DNA of 64,000 bases from Actinacidiphila rubida. GTDB lineage: Bacteria > Actinomycetota > Actinomycetes > Streptomycetales > Streptomycetaceae. This document shows positions 46,043-55,318 of the stretch, piece after piece. The DNA is taken from NCBI RefSeq assembly GCF_900110255.1, contig NZ_FODD01000014.1, positions 124,001-188,000 on the forward strand, in the 5' to 3' direction. A program made the position numbers and the translations under genes. The notes under the pieces are model-generated. The model was not told where the DNA came from. It searched no databases and saw only the letters and a program-made list of their open reading frames with translations. Position 1 is the first letter of the stretch. Each line of letters opens with the position of its first letter.

Positions 46043-47389
46043 ATGCGCACCTCCAGCACCTCCAGCAGACTCCTCGCGGCCACCGCCCTCGTGGCCGCGC
46101 TCGGTCTGACCGCCACCGCGTGTGGCGGCGGCTCGTCCGACAGCAGCGGCGGCGACAAGTCCGACCCCGCGAGCCTCAAGGGCCAGACCCTCACGTACTG
46201 GGCGAGCAACCAGGGCACCAGCCTCGACAACGACAAGCAGGTGCTGACCCCGGAGCTCAACAAGTTCACCCAGCAGACCGGCATCAAGGTCAACCTGGAG
46301 GTCATCGGCTGGGCGGACCTGCTCAACCGCATCCTGGCGGCGACCACCTCGGGCCAGGGCCCGGACGTGCTCAACATCGGCAACACCTGGTCCGCCTCCC
46401 TGCAGGCCACGGGTGCGCTCATGCCGTGGGACGCCAGCGCCTTCTCCGCCATCGGCGGCAAGGACCGCTTCGCCCCGGCCGCCATCGCCGCCGCCGGAGC
46501 GGCCGGCAAGGACCCGGCCGCGGTGCCGCTGTACTCGATGGCCTACGGCCTGTACTACAACAAGAAGATGTTCGCCGACGCGGGCATCGCCAACCCGCCG
46601 AAGACCTGGGACGAGCTGGTCGCCGACGCCAAGAAGCTGACCACGGGCGGCCACTACGGCCTCGCGGTCGAGGGCAGCAACGGCTCGGAGAACATCCACC
46701 ACGCGTTCGTGCTCGCCAAGCAGCGCGGCTCCGACTGGTTCGACTCCTCCGGCAAGGCGACCTTCGACACCCCGCAGAACGTGGCCGCGGTCAAGCAGTA
46801 CGTCGACTTCATCGCCGGCGACAAGGTCGCCGCCAAGGGCGACGCGGAGTACTCGCAGAACCAGACCATCACCGACTTCGCCACCGGCAAGGCCGCGATG
46901 ATGATGTGGCAGTCCGCCGCGACCTCCATCAAGTCGCACGGCATGTCGGCCGACCAGTACGGCGTCGTGCCGGTGCCCACCCAGACCGCGGGCGCGACCG
47001 GTGACGCCGGCGTGACGTCGATGGTGGCCGGCATCAACCTGGCGGTGTTCCAGAACACCAAGCACAAGGCCGCCGCCGAGGCGCTGGTGAAGTTCATGAC
47101 CAGCACCCCGGAGCAGAAGATCCTCAACGGCACCTACGGCTCGCTGCCGCCGGTCAAGGAGGCGCAGAGCGACCCGGCCTTCCAGACGCCCGACCTGAAG
47201 GTCCTGGCGAGCGTCCTGAGCACCTCCGCCGCCCCGCTGCCGCAGGTCCCCAACGAGAGCCAGTTCGAGACCCTCGTCGGCACCGCGATCAAGGACCTGT
47301 TCGCCGACGCCGCGGCCGGCAAGCCCGTGACGGACGACACCGTCAAGGCCGCGCTGACCAAGGCGCAGCAGCAGATGCCCGCGTCCTAA
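46043..47389 (+). CDS. CUT1 sugar-binding lipoprotein
   Basis: 448 residues. Hydrophobic leader with lipobox LTATAC (Cys about 27), followed by a Gly/Ser/Asp linker and a type 1 extracellular solute-binding domain (LTYWASNQGTSLDNDKQ, LNRILAATTSGQGPDVLNIGNTW, YYNKKMFADAGIANPPKTWDELV, IAGINLAVFQNTKHKAAAEALVKFM). It catches oligosaccharides outside the cell. First gene of a four-gene operon; GGGAACCGGT precedes the ATG without a strong Shine-Dalgarno. Confidence 0.93.
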   Translation: MRTSSTSSRLLAATALVAALGLTATACGGGSSDSSGGDKSDPASLKGQTLTYWASNQGTSLDNDKQVLTPELNKFTQQTGIKVNLEVIGWADLLNRILAATTSGQGPDVLNIGNTWSASLQATGALMPWDASAFSAIGGKDRFAPAAIAAAGAAGKDPAAVPLYSMAYGLYYNKKMFADAGIANPPKTWDELVADAKKLTTGGHYGLAVEGSNGSENIHHAFVLAKQRGSDWFDSSGKATFDTPQNVAAVKQYVDFIAGDKVAAKGDAEYSQNQTITDFATGKAAMMMWQSAATSIKSHGMSADQYGVVPVPTQTAGATGDAGVTSMVAGINLAVFQNTKHKAAAEALVKFMTSTPEQKILNGTYGSLPPVKEAQSDPAFQTPDLKVLASVLSTSAAPLPQVPNESQFETLVGTAIKDLFADAAAGKPVTDDTVKAALTKAQQQMPAS

Positions 47390-47406
47390 GGATCGGCCTT
47401 CCTCCC

Positions 47407-48414
47407 ATGACTGCCACCGCGCCCCCACGGCGTGCTCCCGAAGCCGGCCCCGGCAGCAGCGGCAAGACCGCTGCCGGGCGCCGGCTCCGGCCGCGTGCCA
47501 TCGAACGGCTGCGCCAGATAGGCCTGCCGTACCTGCTGCTTCTCCCCGCCCTCATCGCGGAGTTGCTGATCCACATCGTGCCGATGTTCTTCGGCATCCT
47601 CATCAGCTTCAAGAACCTGACGCTCTTCTTCATCCGCAACTGGAGCAAGGCCCCCTGGGCCGGGTTCGACAACTACCGCGCCGCGATCAAGTTCCACGAG
47701 CCGATCGGCCAGGCGCTGCTGCACTCGTTCTGGGTGACGCTCGCCTACACCCTCCTGTCGGTCGGCCTGTCCTGGCTGCTGGGGACCGCCGCCGCGATCC
47801 TCATGCAGGACAGCTTCCGAGGCCGCGCGATCATGCGCGCGATCTTCCTGGTGCCCTACGCGCTGCCGGCCTACGCGGCGCTGATCACCTGGACGTTCAT
47901 GTTCCAGCAGGACACCGGCCTGGTGAACCACGTGCTGCACGACCAGCTGCACGTGACGTCGAACAAGCCGTTCTGGCTGATCGGCGACAACTCGTTCTGG
48001 GCCATGGTCATCGTCTCGGTCTGGAGGTCCTGGCCGTTCGCCTTCCTGGCGCTGATGGCCGGCCTGCAGAACATCCCGCGCGAGCTGTACGAGGCCGCCG
48101 CGATGGACGGCGCCGGCGTCTGGCAGCAGATCCGGAAGATCACCATGCCGTCGCTGCGCCCGGTCAACCAGGTGCTCGTGCTGGTGCTGTTCCTGTGGAC
48201 GTTCAACGACTTCAACACGCCGTACGTCATGTTCGGCCAGTCCGCGCCGCACCAGGCCGACCTGATCTCCATCCACATCTACCAGTCGTCGTTCATCACC
48301 TGGAACTTCGGCTCGGGCTCGGCGATGTCCGTGCTCCTGCTGCTGTTCCTGCTGCTGGTGACGGCGGTGTACCTGCTGCTGACGTCCAGGAGGCGGGGCG
48401 ACGCCGATGCCTAG
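47407..48414 (+). CDS. CUT1 sugar ABC transporter permease (MalF-like)
   Basis: 335 residues, six membrane helices. The EAA loop reads IPRELYEAAAMDGAGVWQQIRKITMPSLRP (about 228-257). N-terminal arm of about 40 charged residues. Partners with the next permease; the ATPase, as usual for CUT1 operons in actinomycetes, is encoded elsewhere (MsiK-type). 17 bp after the binding-protein gene; its end overlaps the next start by 8 bp. Confidence 0.93.
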   Translation: MTATAPPRRAPEAGPGSSGKTAAGRRLRPRAIERLRQIGLPYLLLLPALIAELLIHIVPMFFGILISFKNLTLFFIRNWSKAPWAGFDNYRAAIKFHEPIGQALLHSFWVTLAYTLLSVGLSWLLGTAAAILMQDSFRGRAIMRAIFLVPYALPAYAALITWTFMFQQDTGLVNHVLHDQLHVTSNKPFWLIGDNSFWAMVIVSVWRSWPFAFLALMAGLQNIPRELYEAAAMDGAGVWQQIRKITMPSLRPVNQVLVLVLFLWTFNDFNTPYVMFGQSAPHQADLISIHIYQSSFITWNFGSGSAMSVLLLLFLLLVTAVYLLLTSRRRGDADA

Positions 48415-49276
48415 GATTCCCGACCGGCCGTCCCCGATGGCCCAGCCGAAGTCGTTCCTGTGGACGCGGCGCATCGTGCTGACCCTGCTGCTGGCGTTCG
48501 TGCTGACGCCGGTCTACGTGATGCTCAGTTCGTCCCTGAAGAACCTCCAGGACGTACAGGGTTCGTTCAAGTGGATCCCGAAGGGGCTGACCTTCCGTCC
48601 CTACGTGGACATCTGGAAGACCGTCCCGCTCGCGCACTACTTCATGAACTCGCTGATCGTGTCGGTGAGCGCGACGGTGTTCTCGGTGGTGGTGGCGATC
48701 TTCGCCGCCTACGGCGTGAGCCGCTACCGCTTCGCGGGCCGCAAGGTGTTCACGGTGACGGTGCTGTCCACGCAGATGTTCCCCGGCATCCTGTTCCTGC
48801 TGCCGCTGTACCTGATCTTCGTCAACATCGGCAACAGCACGGGGATCACGCTCAACGGCAGCCGGCTCGGCCTGATCATCACCTATCTGACGTTCTCGCT
48901 CCCGTTCTCCATCTGGATGCTGGTCGGCTACTTCGACTCGATCCCGCGGGACCTCGACGAGGCCGCCAAGGTCGACGGCTGCGGCCCGTTCGGCGCGCTG
49001 TTCCGCGTCGTGGTGCCGGCCGCCATCCCCGGCATCGTCGCGGTGAGCGTGTACGCCTTCATGACCGCCTGGGGTGAGGTGCTGTTCGCCTCGGTGATGA
49101 CGAACTCCAGCACCCGCACGCTCGCCGTCGGCCTGCGCGAGTACGCCACCCAGAACGACGTCTACTGGAACCAGGTCATGGCCGCCGCGCTCGTGGTGAG
49201 CGTGCCGGTGGTCGCCGGATTCCTGCTCCTGCAGCGTTACCTCGTCGCCGGACTGACCGCCGGCGCCGTCAAGTAA
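48407..49276 (+). CDS. CUT1 sugar ABC transporter permease (MalG-like)
   Basis: 289 residues, about six membrane helices, EAA loop [31 protein letters not shown] (about 183-213). Overlaps the previous permease gene by 8 bp, so the two are co-translated. Channel partner of the MalF-like permease. Confidence 0.93.
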   Translation: MPRIPDRPSPMAQPKSFLWTRRIVLTLLLAFVLTPVYVMLSSSLKNLQDVQGSFKWIPKGLTFRPYVDIWKTVPLAHYFMNSLIVSVSATVFSVVVAIFAAYGVSRYRFAGRKVFTVTVLSTQMFPGILFLLPLYLIFVNIGNSTGITLNGSRLGLIITYLTFSLPFSIWMLVGYFDSIPRDLDEAAKVDGCGPFGALFRVVVPAAIPGIVAVSVYAFMTAWGEVLFASVMTNSSTRTLAVGLREYATQNDVYWNQVMAAALVVSVPVVAGFLLLQRYLVAGLTAGAVK

Positions 49277-49305
49277 CCCCGCCTCTTACCGAATTGAGAG
49301 ACTTT

Positions 49306-50661
49306 GTGAACGACCTGAGCGCTCTTCCCGCCGATTTCGTCTGGGGTGCGGCCACCGCCGCGTACCAGATCGAGGGCGCGGTGGACGAGGACGGCCGGGC
49401 CCCGTCCATCTGGGACACCTTCTCCCACACTCCCGGCAAGGTGGCAGGCGGCGACACCGGCGACGTCGCCTGCGACCATTACCACCGCGTGCCCGAGGAC
49501 CTGGAGCTGATGAAGTCTCTGGGCCTGGACGCGTACCGCTTCTCGATCGCGTGGCCGCGCGTCCTCCCGCAGGGCTCCGGCGCGGTGAACGCGGCCGGCC
49601 TGGCGTTCTACGACCGGCTGGTCGACTCGCTGCTGGAAGCGGGCATCACCCCCAACGCGACGCTCTACCACTGGGATCTGCCGCAGGCGCAGCAGGACCG
49701 CGGAGGCTGGCCCGAGCGGGAGACCGCCGAGCGGTTCGCCGCGTACGCGGAGATCGTGGTGAACGCCCTGGGCGACCGCGTCAAGGACTGGGCGACCCTC
49801 AACGAGCCGCTGTGCTCGGCGTGGATCGGCCACCTCGAGGGCACCATGGCGCCCGGCTGGACCGACCTGTCGGCCGCCGTCCGCGCCTCCTACCACCTGC
49901 ACCTGGGTCACGGCCTGGCCGTGCAGGCGATGCGCGCCGCCCACTCCGACCTGCAGATCGGCATCGTCAACAACCTCAGCCCGTGCGAGCCGGCCACCGA
50001 CCGCGACGAGGACGTCGCGGCCGCGCGCCGGGCCGACGGGCACACCAACCGCTGGTGGCTGGACCCGATCCACGGGCGCGGCTACCCGCAGGACATGGTG
50101 GAGCTGTACGGCGTCGACCTGCCGGTCAAGGACGGCGACATGGAGCTCATCGCGGCTCCGCTGGACTGGCTGGGCCTGAACTACTACTTCCCGCAGACCA
50201 TCGTCGACGACCCCGCGGGTCCGGCCCCGCACGCCAAGATGGCGTACCTGCCGGGCCTGCGGCGCACCGCGATGGACTGGGAGGTCAACTCCGACGGGCT
50301 CGAGCAGCTGCTGGTGCGGCTGTCGGAGGAGTACGGCGCCCGCCGGATCTTCGTCACGGAGAACGGCTCGGCGTACCGCGACATCGTGGGCGCCGACGGC
50401 CAGGTCGACGACCCCGAGCGGGCCCAGTACCTGGACGAGCACCTCGCCGCCTGCGCCCGGGCGGTCAAGCGGGGCGTGCCGCTGGCCGGGTACTACGCCT
50501 GGTCGCTGCTGGACAACTTCGAGTGGGCGTACGGCTACGACAAGCGCTTCGGCCTCGTCCACGTCGACTACGCCACGCAGGTCCGCACCGTGAAGGGCAG
50601 CGGACGCCGGTACGCGGACATCATCGCCGCCCACCGGCGCAGGGTCCGGCGCGCGGCCTGA
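49306..50661 (+). CDS. glycoside hydrolase family 1 beta-glucosidase
   Basis: 451 residues, cytoplasmic. GH1 acid/base Glu in WATLNEPLC (E167) and nucleophile Glu in [10 protein letters not shown] (E352) are both present; N-terminal motif [15 protein letters not shown] is intact. Hydrolyses imported beta-linked disaccharides such as cellobiose. GTG at 49306 has GAGAG 6-7 bp upstream; a TTG at 49294 is also in frame. Last gene of the CUT1 operon, which therefore probably imports a beta-glucoside. Confidence 0.94.
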   Translation: MNDLSALPADFVWGAATAAYQIEGAVDEDGRAPSIWDTFSHTPGKVAGGDTGDVACDHYHRVPEDLELMKSLGLDAYRFSIAWPRVLPQGSGAVNAAGLAFYDRLVDSLLEAGITPNATLYHWDLPQAQQDRGGWPERETAERFAAYAEIVVNALGDRVKDWATLNEPLCSAWIGHLEGTMAPGWTDLSAAVRASYHLHLGHGLAVQAMRAAHSDLQIGIVNNLSPCEPATDRDEDVAAARRADGHTNRWWLDPIHGRGYPQDMVELYGVDLPVKDGDMELIAAPLDWLGLNYYFPQTIVDDPAGPAPHAKMAYLPGLRRTAMDWEVNSDGLEQLLVRLSEEYGARRIFVTENGSAYRDIVGADGQVDDPERAQYLDEHLAACARAVKRGVPLAGYYAWSLLDNFEWAYGYDKRFGLVHVDYATQVRTVKGSGRRYADIIAAHRRRVRRAA

Positions 50662-50672
50662 CCCGCGCGCCT

Positions 50673-50707
50673 GCCGGTGGCCCGGGGCTGCGTCCCGGGC
50701 CACCGGC
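50673..50707 (+). terminator. 14-bp perfect hairpin after the GH1 gene
   Basis: Arms 50673-50686 and 50694-50707 pair perfectly around a 7-nt loop, 12 bp after the beta-glucosidase stop, followed by CTTTC. It also lies before the convergent sigma gene end (50782). Confidence 0.88.
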
Positions 50708-50781
50708 CTTTCACCCGTCCCCTTCCGCGGTCCGCTCCCCGCCGGCCGGAGCCGTCGATCACGCCCGGCACGGCGGGCGCG

Positions 50782-51720
50782 TCACCAGGCCCGCAGCTTG
50801 TCCGGGTTGCGCACGGTCCAGATGCGGCTGATGCGGGCCGTGCCGCCGTCGCCGGTGAAGGCGAACGCGGCGACCGAGACCGTCGTCCCCGCGTGCCGGG
50901 CGACCAGGCCGGGCCGCCCGTTGACCGTCCGCACCGACAGGTCGAGTCCGGGGGCGCGTGCCGCGAAGTGGGCCAGGTACCGGGCGATGGGCTCGCCGCC
51001 CTCGACCGGCCGCGCGGCCGCCTGCGCCAGTCCCCCGCCGTCCGTGACCATCACCGCGCCGGGGTCGAGCAGGCCGACCAGGGCCGCGATGTCCTTGGCC
51101 TGCCACGCCTGCTGGAACTCCCGTACCAGGGAGGCCTGTTCCGTCGCCGACCCGGCCCCCGCCGCCGCGGCGCCCGGCTGCGCGCCGCGGACCCGGCGGC
51201 GGGCGGAGGAGGCCAGCTGGCGGCACGCCGCGGGCGTGCGGCCGACGACGCCGGCGATCTCCACGAACGAGTACCGGAACACGTCGTGCAGCACGAACGC
51301 CACCCGTTCGGCGGGCGTCACCTCCTCCAGGAGGACGAGGAAGGCCATGTGCACCGACTCGTCGAGGGCCACCCGCTCGGCGGGGTCGCCGGCGTCCTCC
51401 GGCGGCCCGTCCCCCCGCTCGCCGCCGGGCAGCGGTTCGGGCAGCCACGCACCGACGTAGCGCTCGCGCCGCACCCGCGCCGAGCGCAGCAGGTCCAGGC
51501 AGATCCGCCCCGCCACCGTCGTCAGCCAGGCGGCCGGCACCTCGATGTCGCCCCGCTGACGCGCCGTCAGTGCGTACCAGCGCGCATAGGTCTCCTGGAC
51601 GACGTCCTCGGCCTCGGTCAGCGAGCCGAGCAAGCGGTACGCGACAGCCGTCAGATGCCGCCGTTCACCGGCGGCCCCGCGCTCGCCGTCGGTGCCGACC
51701 GGAGCGGTCACGGCCCCCAC
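50782..51720 (-). CDS. sigJ: ECF41-type RNA polymerase sigma factor (SigJ-like)
   Basis: 312 residues. Sigma region 2 (about 20-85, VAYRLLGSLTEAEDVVQETYARWY), linker motif WLPEP (92-96), region 4 (about 122-178, TPAERVAFVLHDVFRYSFVEIAGVVGRTPAACRQ), then a C-terminal SnoaL-like domain with DGGG (227-230) and NPDKL near the end. These three motifs mark ECF41, in which the C-terminal extension acts as a built-in anti-sigma or switch. GTG start. Divergent from a small membrane-protein gene bearing an ECF41-like promoter. Confidence 0.92.
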   Translation of the reverse strand: MGAVTAPVGTDGERGAAGERRHLTAVAYRLLGSLTEAEDVVQETYARWYALTARQRGDIEVPAAWLTTVAGRICLDLLRSARVRRERYVGAWLPEPLPGGERGDGPPEDAGDPAERVALDESVHMAFLVLLEEVTPAERVAFVLHDVFRYSFVEIAGVVGRTPAACRQLASSARRRVRGAQPGAAAAGAGSATEQASLVREFQQAWQAKDIAALVGLLDPGAVMVTDGGGLAQAAARPVEGGEPIARYLAHFAARAPGLDLSVRTVNGRPGLVARHAGTTVSVAAFAFTGDGGTARISRIWTVRNPDKLRAW

Positions 51721-51746
51721 CTCACACTTCGCGACGCTGCCTCGTC
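51720..51746 (+). promoter_or_regulatory. candidate ECF41 promoter
   Basis: CCTCACA (51720-51726), 16-bp spacer, CGTC (51743-51746), 55 bp before the downstream ATG. The ECF41 consensus as I recall it is TGTCACA-N16-CGTC, so this matches 5 of 7 and 4 of 4 with the exact spacer. It reads toward the membrane-protein gene. Confidence 0.6.
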
Positions 51747-51801
51747 AATCCACCGAAACCGTACCCACCGACTGCCTGCGGGCAGAAGGGAGGGCCACCT
51801 G

Positions 51802-52323
51802 ATGGCCGTCCAGACCACCACCGCGGCGCCGCACGGCACCACCGGCCTCGTCCAGGTCGCGGTCGCCCTGCAGACCGCCGCCATCTTCTTCCAGGCGGTC
51901 ACCGCGGGCGTGCTGCTCACCTCGTCGCACGGCGAGCCGCTGCACAGCGTGGGAGCGCGGGTGATGTACGGCGCGTCGATGCTGTACGTGCTCGCGGCCG
52001 TCCTCGCCTGGAAGCCCGGCGGCGGCTCGCCCCGCCCCATCGCCTACGCGACGGGCTTCCTCGCGCTGGCCTCGGTGCAGGTCGTGCTGGGCATCAAGCA
52101 CGTGCCGTCGGTCCATGTGCCGCTGGGCGTCACCATGTTCGGCCTGAGCGTGCTGGTCCTGAGCCGGCAGCCGCGACGGCGCGAGGCCGCGGCGGGGACC
52201 CCGACCGGGCCGGCGGGCCCGGCAGCCGGGGCCGCCGGCGAGCCGCACGGGGGGACCGGAGCAGGAGTCGCGACAGGGGCCGCCGAGGCGGGAACGGGCC
52301 CCGGGAGCGGCGAACAGCGCTGA
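51802..52323 (+). CDS. small membrane protein, likely ECF41 target
   Basis: 173 residues with four membrane helices (about 15-40, 50-68, 78-95, 102-118) and a Gly/Ala/Glu-rich tail after about 125. Not recognised, but its divergent place beside an ECF41 sigma factor is typical for that sigma's single target. GGAGGG precedes the ATG by 7 bp. A DoxX-like fold cannot be claimed. Function unknown. Confidence 0.83.
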   Translation: MAVQTTTAAPHGTTGLVQVAVALQTAAIFFQAVTAGVLLTSSHGEPLHSVGARVMYGASMLYVLAAVLAWKPGGGSPRPIAYATGFLALASVQVVLGIKHVPSVHVPLGVTMFGLSVLVLSRQPRRREAAAGTPTGPAGPAAGAAGEPHGGTGAGVATGAAEAGTGPGSGEQR

Positions 52324-52385
52324 GCCAGGGGCCCGTTCGAGTTGCGGGGCCGCCCCGCGGGGGGCCGTCCTCGCGGCGTGGCCGC

Positions 52386-53762
52386 TCAGGTGCGGGGGAC
52401 GGGTGCCGGGCGGGTCAGCAGGCGTCCGGCGGGCTCGCTCACGGCCAGGACGCCGTTGCGGGCGATCATCTCCCCGCGCAGGTACGTCGCCCGGACGACC
52501 CCGTGCAGGGTCCTGCCGGCGTACGCGGTCAGCGGGTTGCGGTGGAGCAGCCGCCGCGGTTCGACGGTGAACGTCTCCTCGGGCGCCAGCACCGCGAAGT
52601 CGGCGTCGTGGCCGGGCGCGATCGCACCCTTGGTGCCGTCGAGTCCGGCAAGGGCGGCGGGCCCGGCGGACATCCAGCGGGCGAGGTCGGCCGGCGTGTG
52701 GCCGCGCTTCCGCGCCTCGGTCCACACCGCCGAAAGCCCCAGCTGCAGCGAGGAGATGCCGCCCCAGGCGGCGGCGAAGTCGCCGGTGTCGCGGGCCTTG
52801 AGGTCGGCGGTGGACGGTGAGTGGTCGGAGACCACGCAGTCGATGGTGCCGTCGGCCAGCGCGCGCCACAGGGCGTCCTGGTTGGCGGCCTCGCGGATCG
52901 GCGGGCAGCACTTGAACTCCGTGGCCCCGTCCGGGACTTCCTCGGCGGTCAGGGTGAGGAAGTGGGGACAGGTCTCGACGGTGACGCGAACGCCGTCGCG
53001 CCGGGCCGCGCCGATCAGCGGCAGGGCGCTCGCGGACGACAGGTGGAGGATGTGGATCCGCGCCCCGAACCGGCGGGCCAGCGCGATGAGTCCGGCGATC
53101 GCGGTGTCCTCGGCGGCCTGCGGGCGGGAGGCGAGGAAGTCCGCGTACCTCGGCCCGGGCCGCCGCGGGGCCGCCTCGATCAGCAGCGGGTCCTCGGCGT
53201 GCACGATGAGCAGCCCGTCGAACGGTGCCAACTCCGCCAGTGCCGCACCCAGTTCGTCGGAGTTGAGCTGCGGGAACTCGTCCACGCCGGAGTGCAGCAG
53301 GAAGCACTTGAAGCCGAACACCCCCGCGTCGTGCAGCGGCCGCAAATCCCCGGCGTTGCCGGGGACGGCGCCGCCCCAGAACCCGGTGTCGACGTGCACC
53401 CGGCCGCGCGCGGCGGCGCGCTTGACCTCCAGGTGCGCGGTGGTGGTCGTCGGCGGGATGCTGTTGAGCGGCATGTCGACCACCGTGGTGATCCCGCCGG
53501 CCGCGGCGGCCGCGGTCGCGGTGCCGAAGCCCTCCCACTCGGCGCGTCCGGGGTCGTTGACGTGCACGTGGGTGTCGACCAGGCCGGGCAGCAGCACGTC
53601 GTCGCCGAGGTCGGTGAGACGCGCGCCGGCCGGCGGCGGGGCGTCGTGCGCCAGGACGGCGGTGATCGTTCCGCCGGCCACGACGACCGAGGCGGCCCGC
53701 TCGCCCTCCGGCGTCACGACGCGCGTCGAGCGCAGTACCTGCTCCTGCTCCTCCACTGCCAC
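52386..53762 (-). CDS. allB: allantoinase
   Basis: 458 residues. Amidohydrolase barrel: HVHVNDPG (about 67-74), the carbamylated-lysine segment [16 protein letters not shown] (about 157), HAEDP, HILHLSS and SDHSP (Asp). These are allantoinase rather than dihydropyrimidinase signatures (HVNDPGR, FLLHSG). It hydrolyses allantoin to allantoate. GTG at 53762 has CGGAGG 5 bp upstream. Divergent from the IclR regulator. No allantoicase or ureidoglycolate gene is adjacent. Confidence 0.93.
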   Translation of the reverse strand: MAVEEQEQVLRSTRVVTPEGERAASVVVAGGTITAVLAHDAPPPAGARLTDLGDDVLLPGLVDTHVHVNDPGRAEWEGFGTATAAAAAGGITTVVDMPLNSIPPTTTTAHLEVKRAAARGRVHVDTGFWGGAVPGNAGDLRPLHDAGVFGFKCFLLHSGVDEFPQLNSDELGAALAELAPFDGLLIVHAEDPLLIEAAPRRPGPRYADFLASRPQAAEDTAIAGLIALARRFGARIHILHLSSASALPLIGAARRDGVRVTVETCPHFLTLTAEEVPDGATEFKCCPPIREAANQDALWRALADGTIDCVVSDHSPSTADLKARDTGDFAAAWGGISSLQLGLSAVWTEARKRGHTPADLARWMSAGPAALAGLDGTKGAIAPGHDADFAVLAPEETFTVEPRRLLHRNPLTAYAGRTLHGVVRATYLRGEMIARNGVLAVSEPAGRLLTRPAPVPRT

Positions 53763-53847
53763 GGGGACCTCCGCCTCGGGAAGAAATTCAACGTTCTGTT
53801 GACGGTCATGGTGGGTATCGTTCTGCCGGACGTCAAGGGCGGTAGGA

Positions 53848-53862
53848 TTCCACAGAGCGAAA
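53848..53862. promoter_or_regulatory. candidate AllR box 1
   Basis: TTCCACAGAGCGAAA, 12 of 15 bases like the copy near malate synthase (57718). Second box follows 21 bp downstream, two helical turns away. In the 172-bp gap between allB and the IclR gene. Confidence 0.5.
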
Positions 53863-53868
53863 GCCGTC

Positions 53869-53883
53869 TTCCGCATTGCGCGG
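53869..53883. promoter_or_regulatory. candidate AllR box 2
   Basis: TTCCGCATTGCGCGG, a near-palindrome sharing TTCCGCA-N-TGCG with the malate-synthase copy. Lies 52 bp before the IclR start codon, suiting autoregulation. Confidence 0.55.
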
Positions 53884-53934
53884 ATCGTGCGGGTGTCGTC
53901 CACCGGGATGCCCGGTCGACCGAGGGGAGCGCAG

Positions 53935-54720
53935 GTGCCTGCAGACCGCACCGGAGGCGTCCAGTCACTGGAACGGGCCTTCGACCTGCTGGAGCGGATG
54001 GCCGACGCCGGCGGCGAGGTCGGGCTGAGCGAGCTGTCGGCCGGCAGCGGTCTGCCGCTGCCCACCATCCACCGGCTCATGCGCACCCTTGTGGCCTGCG
54101 GCTACGTCCGCCAGCAGCCCAACCGCCGGTACGCCCTCGGACCCCGGCTGATCCGGCTCGGCGAGGGGGCCGCGCGGCTGCTCGGCACCTGGGCCCGGCC
54201 GTATCTCGCGGAACTGGTCGAGGCCACCGGCGAGACGGCGAACATGGCGCTGCTCGACGGCGACGAGGTGGTCTATGTGGCGCAGGTGCCCTCCCGGCAC
54301 TCGATGCGGATGTTCACCGAGGTCGGGCGGCGGGTCCTGCCGCACTCCACCGGCGTCGGCAAGGCGCTGCTGGCCTCGCTGCCGCCGGACGAGGTGCGGG
54401 CGCTGCTGGCCCGCACCGGCATGCCCGCGGCGACCGACCGGACGATCACCGAACCGGACGCGTTCCTCGCGGAGTTGGAGCGCATCCGGGCGCTCGGCTA
54501 CGCGGTCGACGACAACGAGCAGGAGGTCGGGGTGCGGTGCCTGGCGGTCACCGTCCCCGACTCCCCCACGGCCGCGGCGATCTCCATCTCCGGCCCGGCC
54601 GGCCGGGTCACGGAGGCCGCCACCGACAAGATCGTCCCCGTCCTGCACGGCGTGGCCGAACGGCTGTCGACCGCGCTGAGCAGCAACGGCGTCAACGGGG
54701 CGGGCGCGCCCGCGAGTTGA
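53935..54720 (+). CDS. allR: IclR family regulator, AllR-like
   Basis: 261 residues. N-terminal winged helix ([44 protein letters not shown], about 10-55) and C-terminal effector domain ([67 protein letters not shown]). Similar proteins repress allantoin genes in Streptomyces and release DNA with allantoate or glyoxylate. GTG at 53935 has GGGGAG 6 bp upstream. Divergent from allB, with candidate operator boxes in between. Confidence 0.9.
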   Translation: MPADRTGGVQSLERAFDLLERMADAGGEVGLSELSAGSGLPLPTIHRLMRTLVACGYVRQQPNRRYALGPRLIRLGEGAARLLGTWARPYLAELVEATGETANMALLDGDEVVYVAQVPSRHSMRMFTEVGRRVLPHSTGVGKALLASLPPDEVRALLARTGMPAATDRTITEPDAFLAELERIRALGYAVDDNEQEVGVRCLAVTVPDSPTAAAISISGPAGRVTEAATDKIVPVLHGVAERLSTALSSNGVNGAGAPAS

Positions 54721-54744
54721 GCGAGGGGCCCGCGGCGCGGAGGT

Positions 54745-54793
54745 TCGCGTGGTCAGCGCGGCGCACCGGGGCCCGTCGCGTGGTCAGCGCGGC
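54745..54793. repeat. 18-bp direct repeat
   Basis: TCGCGTGGTCAGCGCGGC occurs at 54745-54762 and 54776-54793. The second copy includes the stop codon of the DUF5955 gene; the repeat may be a small duplication of that gene's end. Confidence 0.8.
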
Positions 54794-55146
54794 ACTCCGT
54801 GGATTCCGTCGGTCCCGTTCCCTCCGTTCGGGCCCTGCGCCTCGACGGCCTCCCGCAGCCCTTCCAGCGCGGCCGACAGGGCGCTGACCGAGCCCAGGGC
54901 CGCGGCCACCAGCAATAAGGAGTGGCGCAGCCGCTCCTGGTCGGGCGCCGGCTCGGCCGCCTGGGCCGCCAGCGCGTCAAGTTCGTCCTCGGCGACCGCG
55001 CGGTCGGGTAACGGTCGCCGGTACGAGGCGAGTTCGCCCCTCAGTCGGTTCACCGCGGCGGGCAGCCCCGCGTCCCCGCGGTCGCCGAGCGCGGGCGCCG
55101 GGGCGCCACCGCGGTCGTCTTCGAGCACCTGAGTCTCCCCCAGCAC
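54784..55146 (-). CDS. DUF5955 family protein
   Basis: 120 residues. Soluble, helical, with VNRLRGELASYRRPLPDRAVAEDELDALAAQ and RHSLLLVAAALGSVSALSAALEGLREAVE, matching the streptomycete family DUF5955. No known activity. GTG at 55146 (VLGETQ) has GGGGACAGGT upstream. Monocistronic. Confidence 0.8.
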   Translation of the reverse strand: MLGETQVLEDDRGGAPAPALGDRGDAGLPAAVNRLRGELASYRRPLPDRAVAEDELDALAAQAAEPAPDQERLRHSLLLVAAALGSVSALSAALEGLREAVEAQGPNGGNGTDGIHGVPR

Positions 55147-55318
55147 GTACCTGTCCCCTGTCTTCTGCCCTGCTCGCCCGCTCGCACCAAGTGATCGCCG
55201 GACGGGCCATCCGGGGCGGATCAGTAAACGCGACTCGGCCTCGTCGCGCTACAGGGTCCTACGAAAATGCGCTGAATTCCGTTCAGCGGAGGGGGCGGAG
55301 AGTCTCTGTGCGGGGCCC

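Noticed and set aside
52344..52358. GCGGGGC-C-GCCCCGC hairpin between the ECF41 target and allB
   Set aside because: Seven-bp arms with a single central base; too short a loop to call a terminator with confidence.
53788..53802. TCAAC-N5-GTTGA inverted repeat before allB
   Set aside because: Only 5-bp arms and no second copy with matching layout; the TTCCGCA-type boxes are better shared between the loci.
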